DNA from: Amarobacter sp964507025 | GTDB taxonomy: Bacteria; Chloroflexota; Dehalococcoidia; Tepidiformales; Tepidiformaceae | Direction of reading: 5' to 3' | NCBI GenBank assembly: GCA_964507025.1 | Contig: CAZDOK010000014.1 | Span: forward strand, 28,394-92,393 | DNA: 64,000 nucleotides | Part shown: positions 32,838 through 40,942 of the stretch, one piece after another | Numbering within the stretch: the stretch's first letter is position 1 | Layout of the letters: every line of letters begins with the position of its first letter | Notes under the pieces: generated by a model | The model's input: only the letters and a program-made list of their open reading frames with translations | The model's database searches: none | What the model was told of the DNA's origin: nothing | Program-made: the position numbers and the translations under genes

Positions 32838-33284
32838 ATGAACCTCCTCTCCCGGCTGGCACGCCCGGCCCGCGTGGCCCACGCCCATTGCGACGGACCG
32901 TGCGGCGTTTACGACCCGGCGGCGGCCCGCATCGCAGCCGAAGCCGTCCTTTCGATGGAAAAGAAGATCGCGGCCCTGGGCGATGCGCAGGATCTCGCCA
33001 CTATCAACACCCGCACGCGCTTCATCGCGATCAAGGAACAGCAGGCCGAGGTCGTGAAGAAGGAGCTGGACATCCTCTGGCATGACTACTTCAAGCCGGA
33101 GCACCTGGAGAAGTACCCGAACCTGCACGACGTGTTCTGGAAGGCGGCGAAGCTGGCTTCGAAGAACAAGACCGAGCAGGACCCGGCCAACGGCGAGGCC
33201 CTGATGGGGGCTATCGAGGACATCCACAACATCTTCTGGGCGACGAAGAACCGCGAGGTCGCGTTCTACCGCGCGAATCCTTAG
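32838..33284 (+). CDS. sodN: Nickel superoxide dismutase precursor
   Basis: A 148-residue NiSOD precursor. After a 16-residue leader the mature chain should begin with H17-C18-D-G-P-C22-G-V-Y25, the nickel hook whose N-terminal amine, His1, Cys2 and Cys6 bind the metal. The rest is the four-helix bundle with WHDYFKPEHLEKYP. It removes superoxide in the cytosol or, after export, outside. Maturation needs cleavage exactly before His17; no SodX peptidase lies in the window. ATG 32838 is chosen, since GTG 32826 overlaps the ribosome site. Confidence 0.97.
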   Translation: MNLLSRLARPARVAHAHCDGPCGVYDPAAARIAAEAVLSMEKKIAALGDAQDLATINTRTRFIAIKEQQAEVVKKELDILWHDYFKPEHLEKYPNLHDVFWKAAKLASKNKTEQDPANGEALMGAIEDIHNIFWATKNREVAFYRANP

Positions 33285-33311
33285 CGGTAACTGCTGGACG
33301 GCAGGAAGCCT

Positions 33312-33341
33312 GAGCCCCTCCATCGGACGGTGGAGGGGCTC
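33312..33341. terminator. Bidirectional terminator hairpin between sodN and TetR
   Basis: A perfect 11-base stem, GAGCCCCTCCA with TGGAGGGGCTC, lies 28 bases after the sodN stop and 23 bases after the convergent TetR stop. It can end transcription from both sides. Confidence 0.75.
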
Positions 33342-33363
33342 GCTCGTGTTCGGGGAGCTGGCT

Positions 33364-33936
33364 TCAGACGCCGCGGGCGCGGAGGAGGAGGGCGGCGGCG
33401 CGCTCGGCGGCCTCGAAGGGGGCGAGGCTGCGTTGCATCGCGGCGCCAACGAAGGCGCCATCGAGGAGGACGAGGAGCTCGCGGGCGAAGCGATCCGGGT
33501 CGGTGATGCCTGCCTCGGCGGCGAGGGCGGCGAACGCCTCGCGGACGTGGTCCTTGTGGCCGGCCGCGACGAGAGCGCCGGGGTGGCCGGGTTCCGCGAG
33601 CTCGACGCTGGCGTTGATGAAGCCGCAACCGCGGAAGCCGGCGCGTGCCACCCAGTCGCCCACCTGGCGGAAGATGGTGAGGAGACGTTCTTCCGGGGGC
33701 TCGGCGGGGTCGCTGATCAGGGAGGCGAGCCAGGCGCGGAGACCTTCATCGGAAGCCTGGAGGTAGGCCTCGATGAGGTCGTCCTTCGTCTTGAAATGCT
33801 GGTAGAGGGTGGTCTTGGCGACGTTGGCCTCGGACACGATGGTATCGACGCCGACAGCGCGGATGCCGCGTTCGTAGAAGAGGCGGGAGGCGGTCTCGAG
33901 GAGGCGCTCGCGGGCGGATAGGGGTGGCTCGGGCAT
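33364..33936 (-). CDS. TetR/AcrR-family repressor
   Basis: A 190-residue TetR regulator. HTH at about residues 8-55 (RERLLETASRLFYERGIRAVG, then VAKTTLYQHFKTKDDLIEAYL), followed by an all-helical ligand domain. Two 6-2-6 operators upstream (33951-33964 and 34009-34022) and a TACACT -10 six bases before the ATG suggest autorepression from a leaderless promoter. No divergent target gene is present; the D-2-hydroxyacid dehydrogenase upstream is in the same direction and not obviously driven by these sites. Confidence 0.92.
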   Translation of the reverse strand: MPEPPLSARERLLETASRLFYERGIRAVGVDTIVSEANVAKTTLYQHFKTKDDLIEAYLQASDEGLRAWLASLISDPAEPPEERLLTIFRQVGDWVARAGFRGCGFINASVELAEPGHPGALVAAGHKDHVREAFAALAAEAGITDPDRFARELLVLLDGAFVGAAMQRSLAPFEAAERAAALLLRARGV

Positions 33937-33942
33937 GCCGCG

Positions 33943-33948
33943 AGTGTA
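33943..33948 (-). promoter_or_regulatory. -10 element of the leaderless TetR transcript
   Basis: TACACT ends six bases before the ATG, so transcription would begin at or next to the start codon. The operator at 33951-33964 overlaps the spacer immediately upstream. Confidence 0.5.
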
Positions 33949-33950
33949 CT

Positions 33951-33964
33951 ACAGACCTGTCTGT
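33951..33964. promoter_or_regulatory. TetR-type operator O1
   Basis: ACAGAC-CT-GTCTGT is a perfect six-base palindrome with a two-base centre. It overlaps the -10/spacer of the TetR promoter. Confidence 0.75.
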
Positions 33965-34008
33965 TTTGGTGTTTCCGAAGGAGCCGCCAGGGGCGCGTGG
34001 GCCTGAAT

Positions 34009-34022
34009 ACAGACAGGTCTGT
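34009..34022. promoter_or_regulatory. TetR-type operator O2
   Basis: ACAGAC-AG-GTCTGT repeats O1, being its exact reverse complement, 58 bases upstream. Two sites of this kind suggest cooperative binding and looping or a second occupied dimer. Confidence 0.7.
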
Positions 34023-34038
34023 AGTGATAGATCCAGAT

Positions 34039-35013
34039 TCAGGAAGTGACTTCGTTGACCAGTTGATCGCCGTTGGCCATGCGGCGGAGGTTTTCGAGGA
34101 AGTAGCCGGTGGCGCGGGCGTCGTTCCCGGCGGCGACTGCCGAGTTGTGGGGCGAGATGATGACGTTCGGTAGATCCCAGAGCGGTGACTCGGATGGCAA
34201 AGGTTCCTGGGAAACGACGTCCAGGTAGGCGCCGGCGACGTGGCCGGCGCGGATGGCGTCGATGAGCGCGGGTTCGTCAACAACTTCGCCGCGGCCGATG
34301 TTGATGAGGTGCGCGCCACGCTTGAGGCGGTCCATGAGGTCGCGGCTGACCAGGCCCCGGGTCTCCTCGGTCAGCGGGCAGGCGATGACCAGCCAGTCGG
34401 TCTGGGGGACGAGCCTCGGGAGCTCGGCGGGAGGAACGATATCCTGGACGGGGTCGGTATCGCGACGGGGGCTGCGGCGAACACCGGTGACCTGGAGGCC
34501 GATGGCGGTTGCGATGCGGGCGATTTCGGAGCCGATAGAGCCAAGGCCGATGACGGTCATGCGCTGGCCGGCCAGGTCGGGCGGGGGCGCACCGCGGAGC
34601 GGCTCCCATGCGTGGCGGCGCTGCGCTTCGAGCCACGGGAGGAACGGCCGGGCCAGCAGGAGCATGCCCCCGATGGCCGACTGGGCGATGGGCTGAGCGG
34701 TGGAGCCGGCGGAGGTAGTGAGGCGCACCCCGCGTTCGAGCATTCGCCCGAAGATGGGCGCATCGATGCCGGCGTTGAACACGTGCATCCACTTGAGGTT
34801 GGGCGCACCCTGGGCAGCAGCGAAGAACGAGCGCGAATAGTCGGGGTAGATGTCGCCCGAGAAGTACGCGTACTCGACGCGGGCCAGGGCCTCGGGGGCG
34901 AGACGAGCGTTCGGGTCTTCGGGGAGGACGATGGGCTCGATGCCGGGCCAGGCTGCCGCAACGTCGGCCTGGTAGCGGCGGTTGAACGCGGGTGAGACGA
35001 GGAGCGTTGGCAT
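34039..35013 (-). CDS. D-2-hydroxyacid dehydrogenase (NAD)
   Basis: A 324-residue dehydrogenase of the D-isomer-specific 2-hydroxyacid family. The NAD-binding fingerprint GLGSIGSEIA begins near residue 156, a catalytic Arg lies in INIGRGEVVDE, and the catalytic His in ISPHNSAV. It interconverts 2-hydroxy- and 2-keto acids. The first 100 residues are the usual substrate domain. Substrate range is not readable. Confidence 0.92.
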   Translation of the reverse strand: MPTLLVSPAFNRRYQADVAAAWPGIEPIVLPEDPNARLAPEALARVEYAYFSGDIYPDYSRSFFAAAQGAPNLKWMHVFNAGIDAPIFGRMLERGVRLTTSAGSTAQPIAQSAIGGMLLLARPFLPWLEAQRRHAWEPLRGAPPPDLAGQRMTVIGLGSIGSEIARIATAIGLQVTGVRRSPRRDTDPVQDIVPPAELPRLVPQTDWLVIACPLTEETRGLVSRDLMDRLKRGAHLINIGRGEVVDEPALIDAIRAGHVAGAYLDVVSQEPLPSESPLWDLPNVIISPHNSAVAAGNDARATGYFLENLRRMANGDQLVNEVTS

Positions 35014-35021
35014 GGCGCGAA

Positions 35022-36203
35022 TTATGCGACGGGAGCGCCGGATTCGGGGGAGAGGCGGCGCACGATCATGACCACGCGGTTGCCGCCGAGGGTGGTGCAG
35101 AGGAGTGTGACGGGGTCGCCAGCCAGCCTGCCGAGGAGCCGGCGCAGCTCATCGGGCTCGACCGGGAACGCGCGGCGGCGGATCTCGTGTGGCCGCCACG
35201 ATCGGGAGGCCAGGACGTCTTTCAACCGGCGGACGGAGAACGGCACGATTTCGAGCACCTCGAACGTCGCGGCGAGCGGGTCGAACGCCGGATGAGAGGC
35301 GGAGACGTAGGCGACCTGCGGGTCGACCAGGCGCGCGCCGAGGCGATGTCCGAGGTGGCGCACCAGCCCGGCGCGGGTGACGCAGGATTCCGGGTCGAAG
35401 ACGTAGCGGTCAATCGAAACGGGGACTTCCGGGCACTCGGGAGCCTTAGACGTGAGCTCGGCGTCCGCGGGGAGGAGGACAGCGCGGCGGAGGCCGGGGG
35501 TTGCGCCCGCGCCCGCCCAGATGGCCACCTCGCGCATGCCGGTGCCGAGCTGCACGGCCTCCATCTCGGCATCGGCCGGCACGCGCTCGCGGTCGAGGCC
35601 CGGCGGGGCCTTCAGCACGCCGGACCGGGCATTCCGGAGCAGATCGAGGCAGGTCTCCCACGACGGCGAAAAGGCGGCCGGGTCGAAGGTGCGGCGGGCG
35701 GCATCGCGCCGGGAGGGGTCGACGATGATTGCGAGTCGCCCCAGGTGCAGCGGTGGCCGGGTTGCATCGCCGAGGATGACGCCGGCGGACGGGACGTTCG
35801 CGCGGGCAAGGATCGCGGTGGCCGCGTCGCGTTCCAGGCCTGTGGACGGAACGCCGAGCCCCGCGCAGGCTGCGAGGTCGCCGCCGAGGCCGCAGGTGAG
35901 GTCGGCCACGGGCATGCCGAGACTGGCAAGCCGGGTTGCGCGGCGTCCGGCGACGAGCGGGTGGGTCATCATCTCGAGGCCGGGGGCGGTCAGGAGCATG
36001 GCGGGGTCGTTGCCGAAGCGGTCAATAGCCTTCGCGCGGAGCGTGACCTGTTCAGCGAGGGCCGAGGCCAGGGCCGGGGGATGGTCCCTGCGGAGGCGGG
36101 TGGCCAGGCGGTTCGGGTCGGCGCGGCCAGCGTCGAGAGGGATGGCGGCGAGGGCAGCCCTGCCGGCGGGGCTCACGAGGTAGCGGGCGCGCTCGATGTC
36201 CAC
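35022..36203 (-). CDS. THUMP-like class I SAM methyltransferase
   Basis: A 393-residue protein. An N-terminal helical part (LVSPAGRAALAAIPL) precedes a Rossmann methyltransferase core with VADLTCGLGGDLAACAG at about residues 94-110 and the acidic NPPY-like IIVDPSRRD. A C-terminal THUMP-like domain includes the Arg-rich FSVRRLKDVLASRSW. This layout is that of the THUMP_like-domain methyltransferase family, suspected of acting on rRNA or small molecules. GTG 36203 has no ribosome site and lies close to a divergent start, so the transcript may be leaderless. Confidence 0.8.
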   Translation of the reverse strand: MDIERARYLVSPAGRAALAAIPLDAGRADPNRLATRLRRDHPPALASALAEQVTLRAKAIDRFGNDPAMLLTAPGLEMMTHPLVAGRRATRLASLGMPVADLTCGLGGDLAACAGLGVPSTGLERDAATAILARANVPSAGVILGDATRPPLHLGRLAIIVDPSRRDAARRTFDPAAFSPSWETCLDLLRNARSGVLKAPPGLDRERVPADAEMEAVQLGTGMREVAIWAGAGATPGLRRAVLLPADAELTSKAPECPEVPVSIDRYVFDPESCVTRAGLVRHLGHRLGARLVDPQVAYVSASHPAFDPLAATFEVLEIVPFSVRRLKDVLASRSWRPHEIRRRAFPVEPDELRRLLGRLAGDPVTLLCTTLGGNRVVMIVRRLSPESGAPVA

Positions 36204-36254
36204 GTGAGGAGGGTGGGGCAGTGCGGGCAACGCGCAACGTGCGACACTCGATCC

Positions 36255-36935
36255 GTGGCAAACATCATCTGTCTCGATTTCGATGACACGATCGTGCTCG
36301 ACAACACGGCCCGCCAGGTCTTCGAGCGATTTGCAGCGCCCGGGTGGAAGGCACTGGGCGAACGGAAGGCGCGGGGCGAGCTGACCGTGGAGCAGTACAA
36401 CGCGGCCGCGCTCGACCTGGTGGAGGCCACGCGCGAGGAACTCGTCGAGTTTGTGGCGCAGGTTGCACGGCCGCGCGAGGGATTGGGCGAGCTGCTGGAC
36501 TGGGCACACTGGAACGGGTGGATGGCGGTCGTGGTGAGCAACGGCTACGACTTCTACGTCGAGACGGTGCTCGACCGGCTGGGGTTCGACCGGGTGCCGA
36601 GGCATGCGGGGCGCACCAGCCGGGAGTATCGCTGGCGGGTGCGGTACTACAGCCCTCGCGGGGTGGTGCTGGAGGACGGGTTCAAGCTGTCGTATGCGGC
36701 GGCTTTCCGGGGCGCGGGCGATTTCGTTGCATATGTGGGCGATGGTGAAAGCGACCTGGATGCGGCGAAGCTGGCGCCGGTGGTCTTCGCGCGCAGCACC
36801 CTGCTGGAACGGTTAGACGGACGCCATGAGCGGCTCTACGCTTTCGAGTCGTTCCATGACGTACGGGACGTGCTGGAACGGGAGGGCGCTGGATGGCTCG
36901 AATCCTTCTCCTCTACGACAGCCGCGGAGGGCTGA
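36255..36935 (+). CDS. HAD-family phosphatase (MtnX/SerB-like)
   Basis: A 226-residue HAD phosphatase. Motif I D8-F-D10 (ICLDFDDTIVLDN), motif II Ser in VVSNGYDFYV, and motif IV GDGESDLDAA with two Asp are complete, unlike the HAD at 487-1158. The sequence is closest to MtnX/phosphoserine-phosphatase-type proteins; substrate unknown. It starts with GTG 36255, divergent from the THUMP-like gene, and overlaps the flavodoxin-like gene by 43 bases. Confidence 0.85.
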   Translation: MANIICLDFDDTIVLDNTARQVFERFAAPGWKALGERKARGELTVEQYNAAALDLVEATREELVEFVAQVARPREGLGELLDWAHWNGWMAVVVSNGYDFYVETVLDRLGFDRVPRHAGRTSREYRWRVRYYSPRGVVLEDGFKLSYAAAFRGAGDFVAYVGDGESDLDAAKLAPVVFARSTLLERLDGRHERLYAFESFHDVRDVLEREGAGWLESFSSTTAAEG

Positions 36936-37393
36936 CCGAGCGCCTGGCCGACGCTGTCGAAGCGGGGATCGTCGAAGCTGGCGCGGAGTGCATCCGCAAG
37001 CGGGTCGACGATGCCTCGCCCGACCTGCTGCTGGCGTGCGATGGCATCGTGGTGGGCTCGCCCAACTGGAGCGGAGTCACGGGGAAGATGAAGGAGTGGT
37101 GGGACCAGTCGGGGGACCGATGGGAGAGCGGCGAAATTGGCGGGAAGGTGGGCGGGGCGTTCACGGCGGGCTACTCGCGGTCCGGTGGGAATGAGGCGAC
37201 GCTGCTGCAGATGCTGCACCTGTTGTTGGCGCACGGCATGGTCATCGTCGGACTGCCGTGGACGGACACGATGCGCCGTTCGGGTTCGTACTACGGGGCT
37301 ACGGCCCATGGGAGCGTGACCGGGGAGGACCTGACGCAGGCGAGGGCGCTCGGGCACCGGGTGGCGGCGACGGCGTTGAAACTGTTCGGGTAA
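36893..37393 (+). CDS. Flavodoxin/NAD(P)H-quinone-oxidoreductase-like protein
   Basis: A 166-residue flavodoxin-fold protein with the FMN phosphate loop start RILLLYDSRGG and the conserved GSPNWSGVTGKMKEW near residues 54-68, as in WrbA and Fld-type reductases. The C-terminal half keeps GLPWTDTMRRSG. It likely binds FMN and reduces quinones or shuttles electrons. It overlaps the preceding HAD gene by 43 bases in another frame. Confidence 0.88.
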   Translation: MARILLLYDSRGGLTERLADAVEAGIVEAGAECIRKRVDDASPDLLLACDGIVVGSPNWSGVTGKMKEWWDQSGDRWESGEIGGKVGGAFTAGYSRSGGNEATLLQMLHLLLAHGMVIVGLPWTDTMRRSGSYYGATAHGSVTGEDLTQARALGHRVAATALKLFG

Positions 37394-37477
37394 GGCGTCG
37401 GGCCGTTCGTCTATGCAGGCGGGGACCAGGCGGGTAGTATCAGCGCGTCCTATTTCTACCATCGAGGAGGCGCACAC

Positions 37478-37570
37478 TTGGGAGACAAGAGCCCGAAGAA
37501 CACCCAGAAGACCACAAAGCAGAAGGCGGTCGCGAAGACCACCAAGAGCGCCGCCCCGGTGAAGAAATAA
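37478..37570 (+). CDS. Lysine-rich microprotein, MGDKSPK type
   Basis: A 30-residue product beginning M-G-D-K-S-P-K after a strong GAGGAGG site seven bases before the TTG. It is nearly all Lys, Thr, Ser and Ala. Proteins opening MGDKSPK are seen in actinobacterial and related genomes and are annotated as hypothetical. Size and charge suit a nucleic-acid or ribosome-associated peptide, but that is a guess. A perfect terminator stem follows. Confidence 0.75.
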   Translation: MGDKSPKNTQKTTKQKAVAKTTKSAAPVKK

Positions 37571-37591
37571 CGGCCGGGTAGCGCGAAAAGG

Positions 37592-37619
37592 GTAGCGCCT
37601 CCCAACCGGGAGGCGCTAC
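37592..37619 (+). terminator. Terminator hairpin after the lysine-rich gene
   Basis: GTAGCGCCTCCC pairs perfectly with GGGAGGCGCTAC around AACC, 21 bases after the stop, followed by GGTTT. Confidence 0.75.
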
Positions 37620-37630
37620 GGTTTCCGGCC

Positions 37631-38398
37631 ATGTACAGGGAACTGGGTCCGGACGACCACCTTGCGATGCTTGGCCTCCAGCCCGAGCAGCTGCCGTCGG
37701 TGGTGTTGCTGCTGGGTGTCTTCGACGTGCACGAAGGGGCGAAGCGGTTCGCGGGCTACCTCGATGACGCGCATTTTTCGCGTTCGGAGACGAGCAGGAG
37801 CGGAATCCCGTACTACATGGGCGAACATGCGGGCGTGCGGGTCGCGCTGAGCGCGTGCTTTGGCGGTCCGATGGCGGCGCTGTTTGCGCACACATGGTGC
37901 GGCGCCGGAGTGCCGGCCGTGGTGCAATTGGGCTGGTATGGGGCGCTGCAGGAGGGTACCGGGCTTGGCGACGTGGTGGTGCCGCGCCATGCGGAGCGGC
38001 AGGACGGCGTCTCCGACTGGTACCTGCCGAAGGGCATCCTCGCGGATGCGAGCCCGGATCTTGCTCACGCAGTCATCGACCGCCTCAGGGCGCGGGGAAT
38101 CCCGGCGGACCAACACGCGATCTACTCGACGCCGGCGCTGCTGGCCGAATCCCGCGACGTGATCGCCGACTGGTCGCGCCACGGGTACCACGGGGTGGAC
38201 ATGGAGACGGCGGCGACGTTCGCGGTGGCGAAGCACCTGGGCGCTCGGCGTGCCGCGGCGCTGTTGCGGCTCGATGACCTGGTGGCCGAGGAGCATTCGC
38301 TGGCCCGGGGCCTGCCGCACGACCTGCGCGGGTTCATGCGGGAGCGCGAGCGGGAGGTGATGCACGCGGCAATCGAGGCGGTGGGTGACCTGGGGTAG
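37631..38398 (+). CDS. Nucleoside-phosphorylase family protein
   Basis: A 255-residue phosphorylase-like protein (uridine/purine nucleoside type). FGGPMAAL near residues 78-85 binds phosphate, followed by VQLGWYGAL and a GVDMETAATFAVA block with the conserved Met-Glu-Thr of the purine/uridine binding site. It probably cleaves a nucleoside with phosphate or hydrolyses a related N-glycoside. The base specificity is not clear. Confidence 0.85.
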   Translation: MYRELGPDDHLAMLGLQPEQLPSVVLLLGVFDVHEGAKRFAGYLDDAHFSRSETSRSGIPYYMGEHAGVRVALSACFGGPMAALFAHTWCGAGVPAVVQLGWYGALQEGTGLGDVVVPRHAERQDGVSDWYLPKGILADASPDLAHAVIDRLRARGIPADQHAIYSTPALLAESRDVIADWSRHGYHGVDMETAATFAVAKHLGARRAAALLRLDDLVAEEHSLARGLPHDLRGFMREREREVMHAAIEAVGDLG

Positions 38399-38466
38399 GC
38401 TGGTCTTTGTCGGCGGGAGTCGGAGCCTCTAGGATGCGCGCACGACGTTTCCCGAGGGGGTCAGCA

Positions 38467-39258
38467 GTGGAATATTGCAGGTACGAAAAGGCGGGCCACG
38501 TGGCCAGGATCACGGTCACGCGGCCAGAGGTGATGAATGCGCTGCACCCGCCCGCGGGGCGCGAGCTGCAGCAGGCGTGGGACGAGTTCGCGAACGACGA
38601 CGACGCCTGGGTGGCGGTGCTGACTGGCGAGGGCGACAAGGCCTTCAGCGCGGGGAACGACCTGAAGTACACGGCGGAGATGTCCCGGCTGCCGCGGGAG
38701 CAGCGGCCCGATCTTTCGTGGCCAGCGGGCGGGTTCGGCGGAATCACCAACCGGTTCGACCTGTTCAAGCCGACGATTGCGCGGGTGAACGGGTTCGCGC
38801 TGGGCGGTGGCCTGGAGATGGCGCTGTGGTGCGACATCATCGTGGCGGCGGACCACGCGGAACTCGGGCTGCCGGAGCCGCGGCGGGGGCTGATTGCGGG
38901 CGCGCTGGGCGTGCACCGGCTGCCGCGCCAGCTGAACCTGAAGCAGGCGATGGGGTATCTCCTTACCGGGCGGCACATCCCGGCGCAGCGCGCGTACGAG
39001 CTGGGGCTGGTGAACGAGGTGGTGCCGCTGGCGAAGCTCGACGACGCGGTGGACGCGTGGGTGGCCGACATCGTCCGGTGCGCGCCGCTCTCGGTGCGGG
39101 CGACCAAGGAAGCGGCGATGCGCGGGCTCGACACGCCCCTGCCCGAAGCGGCGGTGGCCCGCTACGAGTGGGAGATGCGACGCCGCACCAGCGAGGATGC
39201 GGTCGAGGGGCCGCGGGCGTTCGCAGAGAAGCGCGCCCCGAACTGGCAGGGTAAGTAG
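38467..39258 (+). CDS. Enoyl-CoA hydratase/isomerase family protein
   Basis: A 263-residue crotonase with oxyanion-hole segments SAGNDLKYT and VNGFALGGGLEMALWCDIIVA and the catalytic Glu in PEPRRGLIAGALG. It starts at GTG 38467 after GAGGGG; the frame extends further up but lacks a better site. It stands between a phosphorylase gene and the convergent mutY. Confidence 0.93.
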   Translation: MEYCRYEKAGHVARITVTRPEVMNALHPPAGRELQQAWDEFANDDDAWVAVLTGEGDKAFSAGNDLKYTAEMSRLPREQRPDLSWPAGGFGGITNRFDLFKPTIARVNGFALGGGLEMALWCDIIVAADHAELGLPEPRRGLIAGALGVHRLPRQLNLKQAMGYLLTGRHIPAQRAYELGLVNEVVPLAKLDDAVDAWVADIVRCAPLSVRATKEAAMRGLDTPLPEAAVARYEWEMRRRTSEDAVEGPRAFAEKRAPNWQGK

Positions 39259-39262
39259 CGGG

Positions 39263-40168
39263 TCAGCCCGTCTCGACCGGCAGCGACCAGAGATCTCCCG
39301 AGGCGCGGACGACCAGCGCGTCGCGTTCGAGCGAGGCGAGGTAGCCGCCGGTTCGCGCGGCGTGAGATGGGGGCAGCATGGCGGCCAGTTCGGCAGCGGT
39401 GGCCGGGGCGGCGCGTAATGCGTCGATGATGCGGCCGCGGGCGAATCGTGCGGTGTGTTCGAACTTCGGAGCGGGCTGGCGGGCGGTAGCTGTTGCGGGG
39501 TGGCCGGCGGCACGCCAGGCGCAGAGCCCGGCGAGCGGGCATTCGCCGCAGCGGGGAGCGCGAGCGACGCACACCAGGGCACCGAGGTCCATGAGGGCAA
39601 GGTTGTGGTCGCGGGTGCCGGATGGTGGCAGGAGGGAGGTGGCGACCTCGGCGATGGTGCGAGGCATAACATCGCGCTGGCTCGGCTTACCGAGAACGAC
39701 GCGCGCGAGGGTCCGCGCGATGTTGGTGTCGGCCACGGCCACGGGTTCCTCCCTGGCGAAGGACCGCACCGCGGAAGCCGTGTACGGCCCGATGCCGGGC
39801 AGGCGCAGGAGCGTGGCGGAATCGCGGGGCAATTGGCGGCCGTGTTCGCGGGTGACCACGACGGCCACGCGGTGAAGATTCAAGGCGCGGCGGTTGTAGC
39901 CCAGGCCGCGCCACTCGCGGATGACATCTGCCGGAGTTGCAGCGGCCAGGGCGGCGAATGTGGGCCAACGTACGAGCCAGGCGGAGTAGTAGGGGAGCAC
40001 TCGCTCGACCTGGGTCTGCTGGAGCATGACCTCGGAGACGAGGACGGCGTAGGGGTCGCGGGTGAGGCGCCAGGGGAGGCCGTGGCGGCCGTTTTCGCGA
40101 TACCAGGCCATCAGCCGGCGGCGAAAGCGCCGGGCCTCAGGCGTTGCGGATGTCGAGATCGCCGGCAT
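39263..40168 (-). CDS. mutY: A/G-specific adenine glycosylase
   Basis: A 301-residue MutY. The catalytic Glu lies in SEVMLQQTQV (near residue 46), followed by the helix-hairpin-helix LPGIGPYTA, the catalytic Asp in VADTNIARTL, and the 4Fe-4S cysteines C-x6-C-x2-C-x5-C (CVARAPRCGECPLAGLC). It removes adenine from A:8-oxoG pairs. It is shorter than the usual 350 residues. The C-terminal MutT-like domain is missing, and a short winged-helix-like segment (about 235-300) replaces it. It overlaps the next enoyl-CoA hydratase by 32 bases. Confidence 0.93.
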   Translation of the reverse strand: MPAISTSATPEARRFRRRLMAWYRENGRHGLPWRLTRDPYAVLVSEVMLQQTQVERVLPYYSAWLVRWPTFAALAAATPADVIREWRGLGYNRRALNLHRVAVVVTREHGRQLPRDSATLLRLPGIGPYTASAVRSFAREEPVAVADTNIARTLARVVLGKPSQRDVMPRTIAEVATSLLPPSGTRDHNLALMDLGALVCVARAPRCGECPLAGLCAWRAAGHPATATARQPAPKFEHTARFARGRIIDALRAAPATAAELAAMLPPSHAARTGGYLASLERDALVVRASGDLWSLPVETG

Positions 40169-40940
40169 TCATGCGTGACATCAGGTCGAGGGCCTCGTCG
40201 GAGACGAGGAGGTCGAGGAAGAGGGTGCGTTCGAGGGCGAGGCCATCGGCGAGGGGCGTCTCCGGGGTCATGCGGACGAGCCGCTTGATATGGGCGACAG
40301 ACTTCGGGGAGCGGGCGGAAATCTCGGTGGCGAGTTGTTGAGCGCGCGCGACGGAGCCGCCGGCGGGGACGACCTCGTGGACGATGCCGAGCGCGAGCGC
40401 TTCGGCCGGGGAGACGGTGCGGCCGCGGAGGGTCATTTCGAGGGCGCGGGGCATGCCGACGAGGCGGGCGAGCTTCTGGGTGCCGCCAGCTCCGGGGAGG
40501 ATGCCGACTTTCACCTCCGGCAGGCCGACCTCGTAGTCGCCCTCCTCGGCGATGCGGAGGTCGCAGGCGAGGGTGAGTTCGAAGCCGCCGCCCATCGCGA
40601 GGCCGTTGATGGCAGCGATGACGGGCTTGGGCATGGTCTCCATGCGGCGGAAGACGCGGTCGAGGTCGCGCTCGGGGAGGAGCCGGGCGGGGTCGACCTG
40701 GACGCCCTGTTGGCGGAGGTTGCGCGAGAGGCGCTCGAGTTCGTGGACGGAGTAGTGGCGGATGAAGACGCCTGGGAGCCCGCCGGTGATGACCACCGCG
40801 CGGACTCCGGGGTCGGCTTCGAGCTCGGCAGTGGCGGCATCGAGTTCGGGGACGGTGGCCGCGTCCATGTACCCCATCGGCGGGTTCGTGATGATGATGG
40901 TGGCGACCGGACCCGCGCGCTCGATGCGCAGCTGTGGCAC
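40137..40940 (-). CDS. Enoyl-CoA hydratase/isomerase family protein
   Basis: A 267-residue crotonase with oxyanion-hole segment INGLAMGGGFELTLACDLRIA and Glu in LPEVKVGILPGAGG. The first region (AVVITGGLPGVFIRHYSVHELER) is longer and lacks the usual GADLKE, which may alter specificity. It is cotranscribed with mutY and the TIM-barrel-like gene. Confidence 0.9.
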   Translation of the reverse strand: MPQLRIERAGPVATIIITNPPMGYMDAATVPELDAATAELEADPGVRAVVITGGLPGVFIRHYSVHELERLSRNLRQQGVQVDPARLLPERDLDRVFRRMETMPKPVIAAINGLAMGGGFELTLACDLRIAEEGDYEVGLPEVKVGILPGAGGTQKLARLVGMPRALEMTLRGRTVSPAEALALGIVHEVVPAGGSVARAQQLATEISARSPKSVAHIKRLVRMTPETPLADGLALERTLFLDLLVSDEALDLMSRMNAGDLDIRNA

Positions 40941-40942
40941 GG

